A stretch of 64,000 nt of DNA from Magnetococcales bacterium HCHbin5 (GCA_002753505.1 PEAG01000010.1:1-64000), one strand, 5' to 3'. Shown: positions 38,489-48,428, numbered from the stretch's first letter. Made by a program: numbers and translations. Notes: generated by a model from the letters alone, not told the origin.

Positions 38489-39346
38489 TCACGCCAAAGA
38501 GAGGGTGCGGGAAAATGATTGGGTGCCACGGATCAACGCCTTGACCAGGGCATCCTGGAACGATGCTTTTCGCAGTTGAATCTCTTCATCCCGGTTGGAC
38601 AAAAAGGCCATCTCCACCAGTACGGATGGAATATCCGGTGCCTTCAACACAACAAACCCGGCCTGTTTGACCGCTCGGAAATGCAGTCGCAACCCGGGAA
38701 CCTGCTTGAGGGCGGTCAGCAGTTTGCCGCCATAGGCGACCGCACGATTGCGGGCATTTTTTTGGGAAAGATCGATCAGGATATCCCGTACCGTTGGATC
38801 ATCCACCTCCCCCAGATCCACCCCGCCAATCTGGTCGACACTGTTTTCACGTTCGACCAGATAGCGCAACGCCCGGTCCGGCTCGGGTGTACCACTGACG
38901 GACAAGCTGTACACAGAGGCCCCCCGAGCGGAAGAGATTCGGAAAGCGTCAGCGTGCAGACTGACAAACAGGTCGGCCCGGTACCGACGGGCGATCGTAA
39001 CCCGCTTCCTGAGTGGGACAAAATAGTCCCCCGTGCGGGTCAAGTGGGCCTTGAAGCCTGCCGCATCCAACCCGCGAACCAGCTTGCGAGCCACCTCCAG
39101 GGTAATACGTTTTTCGTAGGTGCCCAACGCTCCGACGGCCCCCGGGTCTGCTCCACCGTGCCCCGGGTCCACCACAATGACCAGCGGTCGCCGCTTGACC
39201 GGCCGCCGCTTGACCGACCGCGCCGGTGGCGTGGCCGGCGACGCCGCACCTTGTTCCCGGCTCGTCAGACCGGCGCGCACAACCGTTGCCGGCAGCATCA
39301 AACCACAGGCAGAAAAAAACAGAGCCTTCAATAACGCTCGACGCAT
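38489..39346 (-). CDS. N-acetylmuramoyl-L-alanine amidase (AmiC type)
   Basis: About 285 aa. N-terminal signal sequence (MRRALLKALFFSACGLMLPA), a basic Pro/Arg linker, then the amidase_3 catalytic domain with VVDPGHGGADPGA, the second zinc ligand Glu in YEKRITLEVA, VSLHADAF and the catalytic Glu in LVEMAFLSN. It cleaves the amide bond between muramic acid and the stem peptide and helps separate daughter cells. It lacks an AMIN domain. Two adjacent ATGs are available at 39349 and 39346. It is the first gene of a pair with phoD. Confidence 0.9.
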   Translation of the reverse strand: MRRALLKALFFSACGLMLPATVVRAGLTSREQGAASPATPPARSVKRRPVKRRPLVIVVDPGHGGADPGAVGALGTYEKRITLEVARKLVRGLDAAGFKAHLTRTGDYFVPLRKRVTIARRYRADLFVSLHADAFRISSARGASVYSLSVSGTPEPDRALRYLVERENSVDQIGGVDLGEVDDPTVRDILIDLSQKNARNRAVAYGGKLLTALKQVPGLRLHFRAVKQAGFVVLKAPDIPSVLVEMAFLSNRDEEIQLRKASFQDALVKALIRGTQSFSRTLSLA

Positions 39347-39472
39347 CATAACCCGCAAAGATCTCCTTCGATCTGCATCCTCAGGATATTGAGAAAGCGG
39401 CCCGCACAAAGGAGTCCGAATCCTCCATCTGCTTTTGAAATATCAAGGGAATTTGTCAAACAATACGGAATA

Positions 39473-40132
39473 TCAAACCCGCAGCAGATGGTAATACCGC
39501 TGCATGAAGATACGGACACCGTCCGCATAAAGCCAGGGATTTTCCTGGATCTCCATCATCAGTTGCCGCTTGCAGAGGGTGCGTTCCGCCTGGGCCTCGC
39601 CGTCCACAAACACGAACGGGCCATCGAACACGCCAATATAGGTGGCAACCTTATGGCGTTTGAGCCATGGTTCACCCTGGCGCACCCGACTGATTCCCCC
39701 TTGCCAGGGGTCCAGATCCACCAGCTGGATCAGGGCCTGGGTCTGAAACTCCACAGAGCCGGAGACCAAGTGTTGACGAAACTGAAAGGGGTCGGCAGCA
39801 AGGGTCACATTCTGGACGCCAATCTCTTCCGCCATCTCCTTGCGAACGTTTGCATCGAAAGCCTCCCGTGGCAGGGAGGAGTCCTCCCACACCACATGGC
39901 CACCCACGGCCTTGTCCCACATGAAGGGGTTTTCCGGCTTGTCCCCCCTCTGTACCATGCGAATGGCCCCGTCGCTGTTCATGAGGATGACATGCACAAC
40001 CGGCACCGCCAGGGGCGCATCGCCATGGCGGCGGGAATAGTCTCGTATCTCTGCCAACAATGCCGTCCGTTCGGCTGTTTTGACATAACAGCCGCTGCGG
40101 TCACTGGCGTGGAGATACTCTTCAGCGGCCAT
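39473..40132 (-). CDS. Nudix hydrolase
   Basis: About 219 aa. The Nudix box is complete apart from a Lys in place of the first Arg: GGHVVWEDSSLPREAFDANV followed by KEMAEEIGV. Nudix enzymes hydrolyse nucleoside diphosphate derivatives, using Mg bound by the Glu residues. The N- and C-terminal extensions make it longer than MutT and closer in size to isopentenyl-diphosphate isomerase-like or NADH pyrophosphatase-like proteins, but without the zinc motif of the latter. The start at 40132 has CAGGG upstream; the track's longer start is less likely. No operon partner. Confidence 0.85.
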   Translation of the reverse strand: MAAEEYLHASDRSGCYVKTAERTALLAEIRDYSRRHGDAPLAVPVVHVILMNSDGAIRMVQRGDKPENPFMWDKAVGGHVVWEDSSLPREAFDANVRKEMAEEIGVQNVTLAADPFQFRQHLVSGSVEFQTQALIQLVDLDPWQGGISRVRQGEPWLKRHKVATYIGVFDGPFVFVDGEAQAERTLCKRQLMMEIQENPWLYADGVRIFMQRYYHLLRV

Positions 40133-40227
40133 AAGCCCTGTCGCCAAGCCGGTAAAAGCCAAGCCGACTGCGCGACCGGAATGGCATCACTATCGTTTCC
40201 TCTTTGCTGCGCATCTCCCCCCTCCCC

Positions 40228-42012
40228 TTACAGCTCCCTCTCGGTGATGACCCGGTTCCGGCCTGTCAATTTGGCTTTGTACAAGGCTCTGTCCGCCCGT
40301 TCCATGACATCTTCGATGGGCTCCTGCACCTTGCGAAATGCCACCCCGCAGCTGACGGTTATCGTGCGTTCCTGCATGGGGGCCTCAAAAACAAGTTGCG
40401 AAACCTGTAACCGGATCCGTTCCGCAATATTCAGTGCAATCTCAGAGGTCGCCCCGATGATAAACAGCACAAACTCCTCTCCCCCCAACCGGACCGGCAG
40501 ATCGACACTGCGACAACCATGGATCAGCAGCTGCGCCACACTGCGCAGCACCGTATCCCCCATGGCATGGCCATAGGTATCGTTGACCGACTTAAAATGG
40601 TCTACGTCAAACGATGCCACAACGATAGCGGCATCGGGATCCCGATCATGAACGCGACACAACCGACTCAGAGCATCCTGCATGTAATGCCGGTTGTACA
40701 AGCCGGTCAGGGCATCGCGCACGGAACGCTCATAGGCGTGGTGCCGCTCTTCATCCATGACCCGCAGCATTGACTCCCGTTCCACGGCCACACCCAATGG
40801 CAGGCTCAACTGGCTTAACACATGGTAAAGCTCTTCGGTCAGCGTCACCTTTTCCGTCAGATGCAAAATGGCCAGGGCACGCACTTGATGGTTCTGGGAA
40901 GAGACAAGGGGCAACACCAACTCCTGCACGACAGCCGATGGCTGGGCTGGGTCGGCACGGCGCGGGATGAGCAAACAGGCCGCCCCCTCTTTTAATTCCG
41001 CTCCCTGGTGACGGTATTGACCCAACAGTGCCCGACAGGATTCAGGCGGCTGGCAACGCACACCGTGAAAACCGGTTTCGGGTGCCAGATGCAATGGCAG
41101 CCCCGTAGCCATCAGGCTGTAAAACTCCATGGTCATGACGGGCAGTACCTGCTTGCCCAGCACCAAAAGGCGGCTGACCACTTCACTGAAATCCCGGTTG
41201 ACCATGATGGTCTGCACCATCTCCCGCAGCATACGGCTGAGTTGGGAGAGACGCTGGTAGTCCGAGTTGGTTTTGGTCAGCAAAAAGAGTCCACAATCCA
41301 GCTCCTTGAGACGATTGATCACAAAAGAGACCAGGTGCGATGGAATGATGGAACCGTGTTGTGGTGCAATCTGTTGAATGGGCAACTTTTCCAGATTGCC
41401 CAAGCCATGGGAAAGAATATCCTGGCTGGGCATGTAATGTTCATGGAAAGTCCGAATCCCCTCAAAACAGCTCTCATCCTGGGCGAACAGCGGCGAATCC
41501 ATGGCAAGCCCCCCGAACAGATCACTGGAAAAGAGGGTGCCGGAGGTCACATCAAAGGTGCAGAAGGCACCGGGAAAGTGCAGGTAGGGGGTAAAAACAA
41601 ATCGCAATATCCGTCCACCCAGATCCAGTTGCCACCCCTGTTGTTCCACACATACCAGAGGCAGGCGTTGCAACCCCAAATGTTTGAGCAGGGTATTGGT
41701 GCGCCAATGGCTGAGTATCTGCACATCCGGGCGGGTGATCAGCCCATCCAGGTGGGGCAGGATGGCGGTAATATCGGGATCCTGATGGTGACAGATGATT
41801 GTGCGAATGTGGGATAGGGGAACAACCTCCTGAATCTTGCGCAGCGTCTCCGAAAAGGTGAGGGTGGAGCCCGGATCCAATAAGACCGACGCCTCGCCCC
41901 ACTCAATCAGATAGGCATGACACTGAAAAGGGTCGCCCGGCAAGCGGTGCCCAACCCACCAGATATGTGGGGCAATTTCAACGGCATGATTGAGATCCAA
42001 GGGATGATTCAT
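40228..42012 (-). CDS. Di-iron ODP domain fused to GGDEF: probable oxygen-responsive diguanylate cyclase
   Basis: 594 aa. Residues 1-230 form a metallo-beta-lactamase-like domain of the flavodiiron/ODP type. The six iron-ligand positions can be read: His76, Asp78 and Asp80 in CHHQDPD, His145 in LHFPGAF, Asp164 in SSDLFGG and His219 in PQHGS. Asp78 replaces the usual Glu. There is no flavodoxin domain. A middle region (about 240-420) looks like a GAF-type module. The C-terminal GGDEF domain has RLGGEEFVLF, an active variant, with the inhibitory site RSVD five residues before it. It would make c-di-GMP in the cytoplasm under control of O2 or NO binding at the di-iron site. That control is inference from ODP sensors elsewhere. 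Monocistronic; AGGG precedes the ATG. Confidence 0.9.
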   Translation of the reverse strand: MNHPLDLNHAVEIAPHIWWVGHRLPGDPFQCHAYLIEWGEASVLLDPGSTLTFSETLRKIQEVVPLSHIRTIICHHQDPDITAILPHLDGLITRPDVQILSHWRTNTLLKHLGLQRLPLVCVEQQGWQLDLGGRILRFVFTPYLHFPGAFCTFDVTSGTLFSSDLFGGLAMDSPLFAQDESCFEGIRTFHEHYMPSQDILSHGLGNLEKLPIQQIAPQHGSIIPSHLVSFVINRLKELDCGLFLLTKTNSDYQRLSQLSRMLREMVQTIMVNRDFSEVVSRLLVLGKQVLPVMTMEFYSLMATGLPLHLAPETGFHGVRCQPPESCRALLGQYRHQGAELKEGAACLLIPRRADPAQPSAVVQELVLPLVSSQNHQVRALAILHLTEKVTLTEELYHVLSQLSLPLGVAVERESMLRVMDEERHHAYERSVRDALTGLYNRHYMQDALSRLCRVHDRDPDAAIVVASFDVDHFKSVNDTYGHAMGDTVLRSVAQLLIHGCRSVDLPVRLGGEEFVLFIIGATSEIALNIAERIRLQVSQLVFEAPMQERTITVSCGVAFRKVQEPIEDVMERADRALYKAKLTGRNRVITEREL

Positions 42013-42311
42013 AGTAAAACCCTACCCGTCCGTAACCCGACCCATAAAACCACCCGCACGACAAACAACACCCCGATCGGTGATTGTAACAGAGGGAACC
42101 GCACGCTGTAAAAGGAGAAAAGTTGGCAATTTCTCAACGGATAAGCCGACCGGAATCCAATGACCATCGGCGATTCCGTGATGGCTTCCGTGGCGGTTGG
42201 CCATGCTTTGTGCGTTGCTGAAATCATGAAAAACATGTCATGATCACGGTGTCCGGATTGCTTTCAAACCATTGCCGATTATCCAAATGGATTTCAGGAG
42301 TTGCAAACAGA

Positions 42312-42983
42312 ATGCGCATCTTGATTATTGAAGATGACCAGGTGTTGGCCAATCAGCTCAAGCGCAAGCTGGAGGCCGCCCATTTTGCGGTCGACATGGT
42401 CTACAACGGTACCGATGGCGAAGCAATGGGTAATGAAACGGTCTACCATGCGGTCGTTCTCGATCTGGGACTGCCCGGTCAGTCCGGTCTTACCATACTG
42501 AAAAACTGGAGAAAAAATAATAATATCGTCCCTGTAATCATCCTGACGGCCCGCAACACCTGGCAGGAACGGGTACAAGGCATCGACGCCGGAGCCGACG
42601 ACTATCTGGGCAAACCGTTCCATGTTGAAGAGTTGGTGGCCAGACTCAAGGCCATCACCCATCGCTATTCGGCCCGCTCCCAGGGAAAATGGCGCGTGGG
42701 AGGCTTCTGCCTGGATGAAGAGCGGCAGTGTATCACAAAAGAGGATGGCGAAACTGTGGCACTGACAGCGATGGAATTTCGCCTGATGCGGGTTTTCATG
42801 CTCGCTCCCACCCGCATCCACTCAAAAGAGTCCCTGTTGGAAGCACTTTACGACTTGGACAAAGAGGTGGATCACAATATTATTGAGGTCTATATCAACC
42901 ATCTGCGGAAAAAACTGGGAAAAGAAAGTTTTCGTACCCTGCGTTGGCAAGGATACCTGTTTGCCCCGGGAGAGGGAGAATGA
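42312..42983 (+). CDS. OmpR/PhoP-family response regulator
   Basis: 223 aa. Receiver with IIEDDQV and phospho-acceptor Asp51 in VVLDLGLPGQSG, followed by a winged-helix DNA-binding domain (VALTAMEFRLM, VDHNIIEVYINHLRKKLG, and the wing LRWQGYLF). ATG 42312 follows AGGAG by 11 nt. The stop overlaps the start of the kinase gene by 4 bp. The spacing and the kinase architecture are those of PhoP/PhoQ-type systems. The 300 bp upstream are free of genes and should hold the promoter; I see no clear direct repeats for autoregulation. Confidence 0.92.
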   Translation: MRILIIEDDQVLANQLKRKLEAAHFAVDMVYNGTDGEAMGNETVYHAVVLDLGLPGQSGLTILKNWRKNNNIVPVIILTARNTWQERVQGIDAGADDYLGKPFHVEELVARLKAITHRYSARSQGKWRVGGFCLDEERQCITKEDGETVALTAMEFRLMRVFMLAPTRIHSKESLLEALYDLDKEVDHNIIEVYINHLRKKLGKESFRTLRWQGYLFAPGEGE

Positions 42984-44347
42984 CCCGTCAAAACTCTGTC
43001 AAACGCAAATTGTTGACGACACTGGTTGTAAGTTTGGCGGCCATGTTTTTTTTGTTATGGTGGGTGGTCAGCGGTGCGCTGCAGGAGTTGACGGCCAATT
43101 ACCTGGAAGATCGCATGGAATTGGAGATCGCCAGCATTCTGGCTGAACTGGCTCTGGATAGCACCGATTTTATCTCATTGAACGACTACCATGTGGACGC
43201 CCTGTTCCGTTTTGCCTTTTCCGGTTACTACTACCAGATCAGCTTGCAGGGCGCAGAAAATCCACAGCTGCTCCGCTCCCGCTCCCTGGAACAGTTTACC
43301 CTGGCTCTGCCAACCCTGCCGATGGGTGGCAAAGCCCGCCTTTTTATCAAGGGCCCCAAAAACGAAAACCTGCTCGCTCTGGTACAGACCATACCACTGC
43401 GGGGAAAAACCTTGACCGTGGCGGTGGCGGAAGATTTGACGCCCATTGAGGAGGATTTAAACCGCTTCCAATGGATATACAGCCTGATCTCCCTGCTGTT
43501 TCTTGGAGTGTTGACGCTGACTCACGTGATGGCGGTACGACGGGCCATGCTGCCCATCGAACAGATTCACCGGGATGTGATCCAATTGGAGATGGGACGC
43601 ATCCGCAAACTGCGGGACGACGTGCCGGAAGAGGTGAAACATGTGGTCAACCATATCAATCGTCTGCTGCTGCGGATGGAACAACGGTTGGTGCGATCCC
43701 GATCCACCATTGCCAATCTCGCCCATGCCTTGAAAAATCCCCTGGCCACCTTTTCCCATCTGCTGCACCATCCTGTTCTGGACGGAGAGGTCGCCTTGCA
43801 AAAAGAGCTGGAGGAGCGCATTGCCCTGTTGAATGAACTGATCGAACGGGAGTTGCGACGAGCCCGGTTGGCCGACCATCCGCTGTCCGGCAGTTTTTTC
43901 TCCCCCGAACAGTCGCTGGGAGCCCTGACGCGCACCCTGAAAAATATTAATTTTCACAAGAATATCGAGGTAAGCATGGATTTTTCTCCCGGCCTCCTGT
44001 TGCCTTTTGATCAGGAGGACATGACAGAAATGTTTGGCAACCTGCTTGATAATGCTTTTAAATGGGCCAACGAGAGGATCAGCGTCACCCTGGAAGAGCG
44101 AGAGATGGCCACCCATATCTGGGTAGAGGACGATGGACCGGGGGTCAACCCAGCCGAGATCGACTCCCTGAGCCAGCGGGGCGTGCGTTTTGATGAGACG
44201 CGACCCGGTCATGGGCTTGGACTTGCCATTGTCCGGGAGACTGTGGAACACTACGAAGGAACAATACGGTTCATGCACTCCCCAACCCTGGGGGGCTTTC
44301 GGGTTGAGGTGGTGTTGCCTGTTCCCCGCCTGCACCCTTTCCAGTAA
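42980..44347 (+). CDS. Membrane sensor histidine kinase, PhoQ-like
   Basis: 455 aa. Two membrane helices (about 11-30 and 165-185) enclose a periplasmic sensor of about 130 residues. HAMP follows, then a dimerisation helix with the phospho-acceptor in LAHALKNPLATF, and a HATPase with NLLDNAFKWAN, DDGPGVNP and GHGLGLAIVRETV. The H-box variant HALKNPL is the one found in PhoQ-like kinases. It pairs with the OmpR-type regulator whose stop overlaps its start (ATGA). The sensed signal cannot be read; I see no acidic cluster as strong as that of PhoQ. Confidence 0.9.
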   Translation: MTRQNSVKRKLLTTLVVSLAAMFFLLWWVVSGALQELTANYLEDRMELEIASILAELALDSTDFISLNDYHVDALFRFAFSGYYYQISLQGAENPQLLRSRSLEQFTLALPTLPMGGKARLFIKGPKNENLLALVQTIPLRGKTLTVAVAEDLTPIEEDLNRFQWIYSLISLLFLGVLTLTHVMAVRRAMLPIEQIHRDVIQLEMGRIRKLRDDVPEEVKHVVNHINRLLLRMEQRLVRSRSTIANLAHALKNPLATFSHLLHHPVLDGEVALQKELEERIALLNELIERELRRARLADHPLSGSFFSPEQSLGALTRTLKNINFHKNIEVSMDFSPGLLLPFDQEDMTEMFGNLLDNAFKWANERISVTLEEREMATHIWVEDDGPGVNPAEIDSLSQRGVRFDETRPGHGLGLAIVRETVEHYEGTIRFMHSPTLGGFRVEVVLPVPRLHPFQ

Positions 44348-44385
44348 GCAAAAGGCCCAATCCCGATCCATTATGGAACAATCAC

Positions 44386-47300
44386 ATGTTTGACCACTTT
44401 TTTGTTGAGTCTCCCGATCGCCGTGGTCTGGAGCAGGAAACCGAGGATGCCATTCTGGCATTGGCCGCGATGACCGCCGATCCCCCGGCCGTCAGGCACC
44501 ATCTGGAAAGATTTGTCGACAATCATCCCGACCGCTGGCCCATACTCGCCGCCTGGCTGCGTGATCCCCAGCTTCGGCGGCGTTTGGTGCTCTCCATCGG
44601 CAACAGCCCCTATTTGGCCAAGGTGTTGCACCGTTGGCCGGAGTGCCTGCAGGCAACCGATGCGCCGCCGCTGGATATTGCCGCCGAAAACAGCCAGTTG
44701 CTGCGCAAACTCTCCACCGTCTCAAGCTGGAATGAGGCGGCCCGGTTGATTCGGAGCCATAAACATCGCTGTTTTTTTCATATTGGTTCCCATGACCTGA
44801 GCGGCGAATCCAGCTTGACAACGGTGGTTCAGGCCATCTCCGCCCTGGCAGATGGCTGCCTGGAAGCGGGCTATCAATGGCTGGACCGCACCCTGGCAGC
44901 GCGTTATGGACGACCCATGGTCCAGACGGAGACGGGTCAGAGCGAACCGGCCCGCTTTGTCATTCTGGGCATGGGCAAGTTGGGTGCCAGAGAGCTTAAT
45001 TTTTCCTCCGATGTGGATCTGATCTATCTGTTTGACGCCGCCGTCGGCGAGGTGGAGGGCTGCTGTACCCTCTCCATCAAGGAGTATTACAACCGTTTGG
45101 GCAGGGATTTTATACGATTGCTGGGGGAGTCGACCGCCGAAGGACAGGCATTTCGCGTTGATCTGCGCCTGCGCCCCGAAGGTGAAAGCGGGGATCTGGC
45201 CATCTCTTGCCGCTCGGCGGAGCTTTATTATGAGTCCTGGGGCCAAACCTGGGAGCGGGCCGCCATGATCAAAGCCCGTCCCGTGGCAGGCAATCTGGCC
45301 CAGGGGGAAAAGTTTCTGGCCTGGTTGCGCCCCTTCATCTACAGACGATACCTGGATTTCCCCGCCCTGGAGGCCATTCGGGAGATGAAACGAAAGATTG
45401 ACCAAAAAATGGCCAGGGCGGAGGATTATCACCGCAATGTCAAGCTGGGCTATGGGGGCATTCGAGAGATTGAATTTTTTGTGCAATCACAGCAACTGAT
45501 TTATGGGGGAAAAAACGGCTCTGTCCGCCACCGGGAGACTCTGGTCACCTTGGAAGCACTCTGTGCAGCCGGGTTGCTGGCCGAGGAGACAAGCCGGTTT
45601 CTGGCCCAGGCCTACCAGTTTTTGCGCACGCTGGAACATCGGTTACAGCTTAAACACGATCAACAAATGCACTCCGTGCCGGAAGATCCAGAGGCCTTTG
45701 AGCGGTTGAGCAAACGGATGGGCATGAGAGAGGGTACCGAGTTGCAGGCCCGTTTGACGGCAACCACCCAGGGGGTGCATGCCATTTATGAGGCCCTGTT
45801 TTTTGAAGCGGAAAAGCAGTGGCAAAGCTCCTGTCAACCGGAGATTGAAGCCCTTTTGGCCTGCGAACCCGGCGAACCCCACGCCCTGGCGTTGCTGCAA
45901 AAGGCGGGATTCAATGACCCGGAGCAGTCGGTCGTCTTGATGGGTATTTTGCGGGATGGTCCACGGCGGGATATGACCGAAGTGACACGCCGCTGGTATC
46001 GGCGGATTGCGGCCCCGCTGTTGCAGGAAATTTTACAGGCCCCCGATCAGGACATGGCCATTCGCCATGCGGAAACCTTCTTGACCAGCCTGGGACATCG
46101 GGTCAGTTATCTGGCACTGTTACTGGAAAATCCTCCGGTGTTGAGTCTGCTGGTGCGCCTGTTTGGCACCTCCGTGCTGCTCTCTCAGTTTTTCATGAAA
46201 CATCCTGAGTTGATGGATCGCCTGGTGGATCGGGATTTTTGTCAGCATTATCGCAATCGGGGTGCCTTGGCCACCGATCTGGCAGACCGGCTGGCAGATG
46301 TGGCAGAACAGGAGGAACGCTTCAATTTAATTCGCGAATTCAAGAACAGCGAAACCTTGCGAATGGGGATTCGGGATCTTTCCAAGACAGCGGAATCCCC
46401 TGAGGTGATGGCCGGGCTCTCTGCGCTGGCGGATGTCATTCTGGCCCGCGTATTGGAAGATGCCCAGCAGGAGTTGCAAAAACGTTATGGTGACCCCCAG
46501 GCTCCGTTCCTGATTTTGGCGATGGGAAAATTGGGCGGACGGGAGCTGAATTATGCCTCGGACCTGGATCTGATTTTTTTGCATGGGGAACCGGCCGAGT
46601 CCCGGGAAGAGGAAAAAAACAAAATTTCTCATACCCTCTATTTTACCCGCCTGGGACAACGGATTATCACCGGCATCACCACATTGACCCGAGCGGGAAA
46701 GTTGTATGAGCTGGACATGCGGTTGCGACCCTCGGGAAACTCCGGCACCCTGGTCACCTCGGTGACCGCCTTTTTGAATTATCAACGGACAGAGGCCTGG
46801 ACCTGGGAGCATCAGGCGTTGACCCGTGCCAGGGTCGTGGTGGGGGATCCGGTTTTGTCGAGCCAGTTGCAACAGGAGATACGGGCCATCATCCAGCAAC
46901 CCCGTGACCTGGAAAAACTGCGCACGGAGGTGCGGGAGATGCGGCAGCGCATGTTCGAGGACAAAAAACCGGGAGAAGGGTGGATTGACATCAAGCAGAG
47001 CCGGGGGGGTATCGTCGACATTGAGTTTTTGACCCAATTGTTAATCCTGGCCTGTTCCGCCCGCCACCCCGACATTGTTCAAAACAATACCGCCCGTGGC
47101 CTGTACGCCTGTCAGCAGGCCGGGTTATTGAGCATGGCAGACTACACACTGCTGGAGGAGGCCTATGGATTTTACCGCCTGCTGGAAAACCGGTTGCGCC
47201 TGTTGCACGGCCGTTCTGAAAACCGGATTGGTCCCAGCCCCGTGGTCCGTGAACAGTTGCGTCGATTGTGTGATTTGCCGACAGAAAAGGAGGTCGTGAC

Positions 47301-47400
47301 CGTGTTGATGGACTATTTTAATGCCGTATACCCGATCATTCGCGCCTATTTTGATGGTTCCTCCCCCCTGCTCCCCTCCTCTCCTCCTGTACGGGCGTAA
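44386..47400 (+). CDS. glnE: Bifunctional glutamine synthetase adenylyltransferase/deadenylyltransferase
   Basis: 1004 aa, close to the usual length. GlnE adds AMP to, and removes it from, glutamine synthetase in response to PII and glutamine. Two nucleotidyltransferase domains are visible: the N-terminal one with GMGKLGARELNFSSDVDLIY, and the C-terminal one with AMGKLGGRELNYASDLDLIF. Each is followed by its helical regulatory bundle, with GGIREIEFFVQ and GGIVDIEFLTQ repeated in the two halves, showing the old internal duplication. Both Asp pairs are intact, so both activities should be present. It follows the PhoQ-like kinase by 38 bp in the same direction. Confidence 0.97.
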   Translation: MFDHFFVESPDRRGLEQETEDAILALAAMTADPPAVRHHLERFVDNHPDRWPILAAWLRDPQLRRRLVLSIGNSPYLAKVLHRWPECLQATDAPPLDIAAENSQLLRKLSTVSSWNEAARLIRSHKHRCFFHIGSHDLSGESSLTTVVQAISALADGCLEAGYQWLDRTLAARYGRPMVQTETGQSEPARFVILGMGKLGARELNFSSDVDLIYLFDAAVGEVEGCCTLSIKEYYNRLGRDFIRLLGESTAEGQAFRVDLRLRPEGESGDLAISCRSAELYYESWGQTWERAAMIKARPVAGNLAQGEKFLAWLRPFIYRRYLDFPALEAIREMKRKIDQKMARAEDYHRNVKLGYGGIREIEFFVQSQQLIYGGKNGSVRHRETLVTLEALCAAGLLAEETSRFLAQAYQFLRTLEHRLQLKHDQQMHSVPEDPEAFERLSKRMGMREGTELQARLTATTQGVHAIYEALFFEAEKQWQSSCQPEIEALLACEPGEPHALALLQKAGFNDPEQSVVLMGILRDGPRRDMTEVTRRWYRRIAAPLLQEILQAPDQDMAIRHAETFLTSLGHRVSYLALLLENPPVLSLLVRLFGTSVLLSQFFMKHPELMDRLVDRDFCQHYRNRGALATDLADRLADVAEQEERFNLIREFKNSETLRMGIRDLSKTAESPEVMAGLSALADVILARVLEDAQQELQKRYGDPQAPFLILAMGKLGGRELNYASDLDLIFLHGEPAESREEEKNKISHTLYFTRLGQRIITGITTLTRAGKLYELDMRLRPSGNSGTLVTSVTAFLNYQRTEAWTWEHQALTRARVVVGDPVLSSQLQQEIRAIIQQPRDLEKLRTEVREMRQRMFEDKKPGEGWIDIKQSRGGIVDIEFLTQLLILACSARHPDIVQNNTARGLYACQQAGLLSMADYTLLEEAYGFYRLLENRLRLLHGRSENRIGPSPVVREQLRRLCDLPTEKEVVTVLMDYFNAVYPIIRAYFDGSSPLLPSSPPVRA

Positions 47401-47406
47401 CGGGAC

Positions 47407-47694
47407 ATGGATGCTCTGTTCATACCGGTGGATGAGGCCTTCATGGAACGGGAACGCCGCAAGGCCAAGTTGCTGAAGGGGTCAGCCTGGTGGAAAAATT
47501 GTCTGGGTCGCGGGGTCTGTGCCTATTGTGGCAAGCGGGTACACCCGACGGCCCTTACCATGGATCACAAAATTCCTATCGTCCGGGGAGGCACCAGCAG
47601 TCGGAGCAATTGTGTACCCGCCTGTGCGGAGTGCAATCAAAACAAACAAAACCTGCCCGCCGAGGTATGGCGCACCCTGCTTGCGCAACGATAA
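47407..47694 (+). CDS. HNH endonuclease family protein
   Basis: 95 aa. HNH nuclease core with a zinc site: CAYCGKRVHP, MDHKIPIVRGG, SNCVPACAECNQNK. The four cysteines and the DH...N...N pattern are intact, as in McrA-like nucleases. It starts only 6 bp after glnE, so the two are probably co-transcribed. The ribosome site (GGGAC) is weak. Stand-alone HNH proteins of this size have varied and often unknown DNA targets. There is no methylase or mobile element nearby. Confidence 0.85.
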   Translation: MDALFIPVDEAFMERERRKAKLLKGSAWWKNCLGRGVCAYCGKRVHPTALTMDHKIPIVRGGTSSRSNCVPACAECNQNKQNLPAEVWRTLLAQR

Positions 47695-47711
47695 ACCGCT
47701 CAGCGCAGCCA

Positions 47712-48020
47712 TCACCGCCAACCGGATATGCGTTCACACTCCGCCACGGCACGCGGATGGTGTCGCTCCCATTCGGTAATGGAGCGGCGATCGTGAACGC
47801 TCATTTTTTCGTCCATGCAAATGCAATAGCGGCGCACGACAGAGGGGCGTACACGGGCATCGGCATTGTCTCGAATGCACTGGGCGACATCACTGCGGGA
47901 TCCGTGGTGTTTATGTCTGCCACGTTCCACCTCCTCTCTATGGACACTGCTGTCTACCCGACAGCCAGCCAGGAACAGAATACCGGCACTGATCGCAACG
48001 ATTTTGAGATATTGTTTCAA
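47712..48020 (-). CDS. Four-cysteine lipoprotein (paralogue of 16372-16635)
   Basis: About 102 aa. The signal KIVAISAGILFLAGC ends in a lipobox, predicting lipidation at Cys20. A charged His/Arg-rich linker follows, and then the family domain: QCIRDNADARV, YCICMDEKM, SITEWE and HPRAVAEC. The cysteines at 48, 66, 68 and 95 give C-x17-C-x-C-x26-C, identical to the secreted paralogue. I set the start at TTG 48020, 7 nt after AAGGA, because the track's ATG (48092) adds 24 residues in front of the signal. It converges on the HNH gene and diverges from nosR. The function is unknown. Confidence 0.75.
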   Translation of the reverse strand: MKQYLKIVAISAGILFLAGCRVDSSVHREEVERGRHKHHGSRSDVAQCIRDNADARVRPSVVRRYCICMDEKMSVHDRRSITEWERHHPRAVAECERISGWR

Positions 48021-48428
48021 CTGTCGATCCTTTTCGTAAAAGGCCAAGCAACGATCACCTGTACGGACTGCGTAATACTGCGCAATGTACAATAAGTTTA
48101 ATGCTTCAACAATCCCATTTTTTGCCGTATCTTCCCTATTGGCAAGGCTTCAGGATTACAGCTAATATTGACACTCTGTAACGGTATATCTGCCATCTGA
48201 CAATTTAAAACAATGCTCGTGCATTATTTTTGCCTTGTTGCAGCGGAAACGCATGTTGATCATTGACACGTTCCGCCGGTCAGGTCAGGATGGAGCCTGG
48301 GTTGATTTTGCCTCAACCCGTTCTTGCACGGTCTGTGCAGAGCCAGTCAACGAAGGGTTTCCATCCGTCCGACTGACCCCTGTAGAGACATGCTGTGACG
48401 GTTTCAAACATACAAATTGGTCCGCAAC
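48021..48428. promoter_or_regulatory. Divergent region upstream of nosR
   Basis: About 410 bp. It should hold the nosR promoter. FNR/DNR-type regulators (TTGAT-N4-ATCAA) control nos genes in many denitrifiers. One perfect half-site, TTGAT, lies at 48256-48260, but the second half (GACAC) does not fit, so I do not call a box. No gene is seen. Confidence 0.4.

Noticed and set aside
48256-48269. FNR/DNR box upstream of nosR
   Set aside because: Only the first half-site TTGAT matches; the second half reads GACAC where ATCAA is expected.
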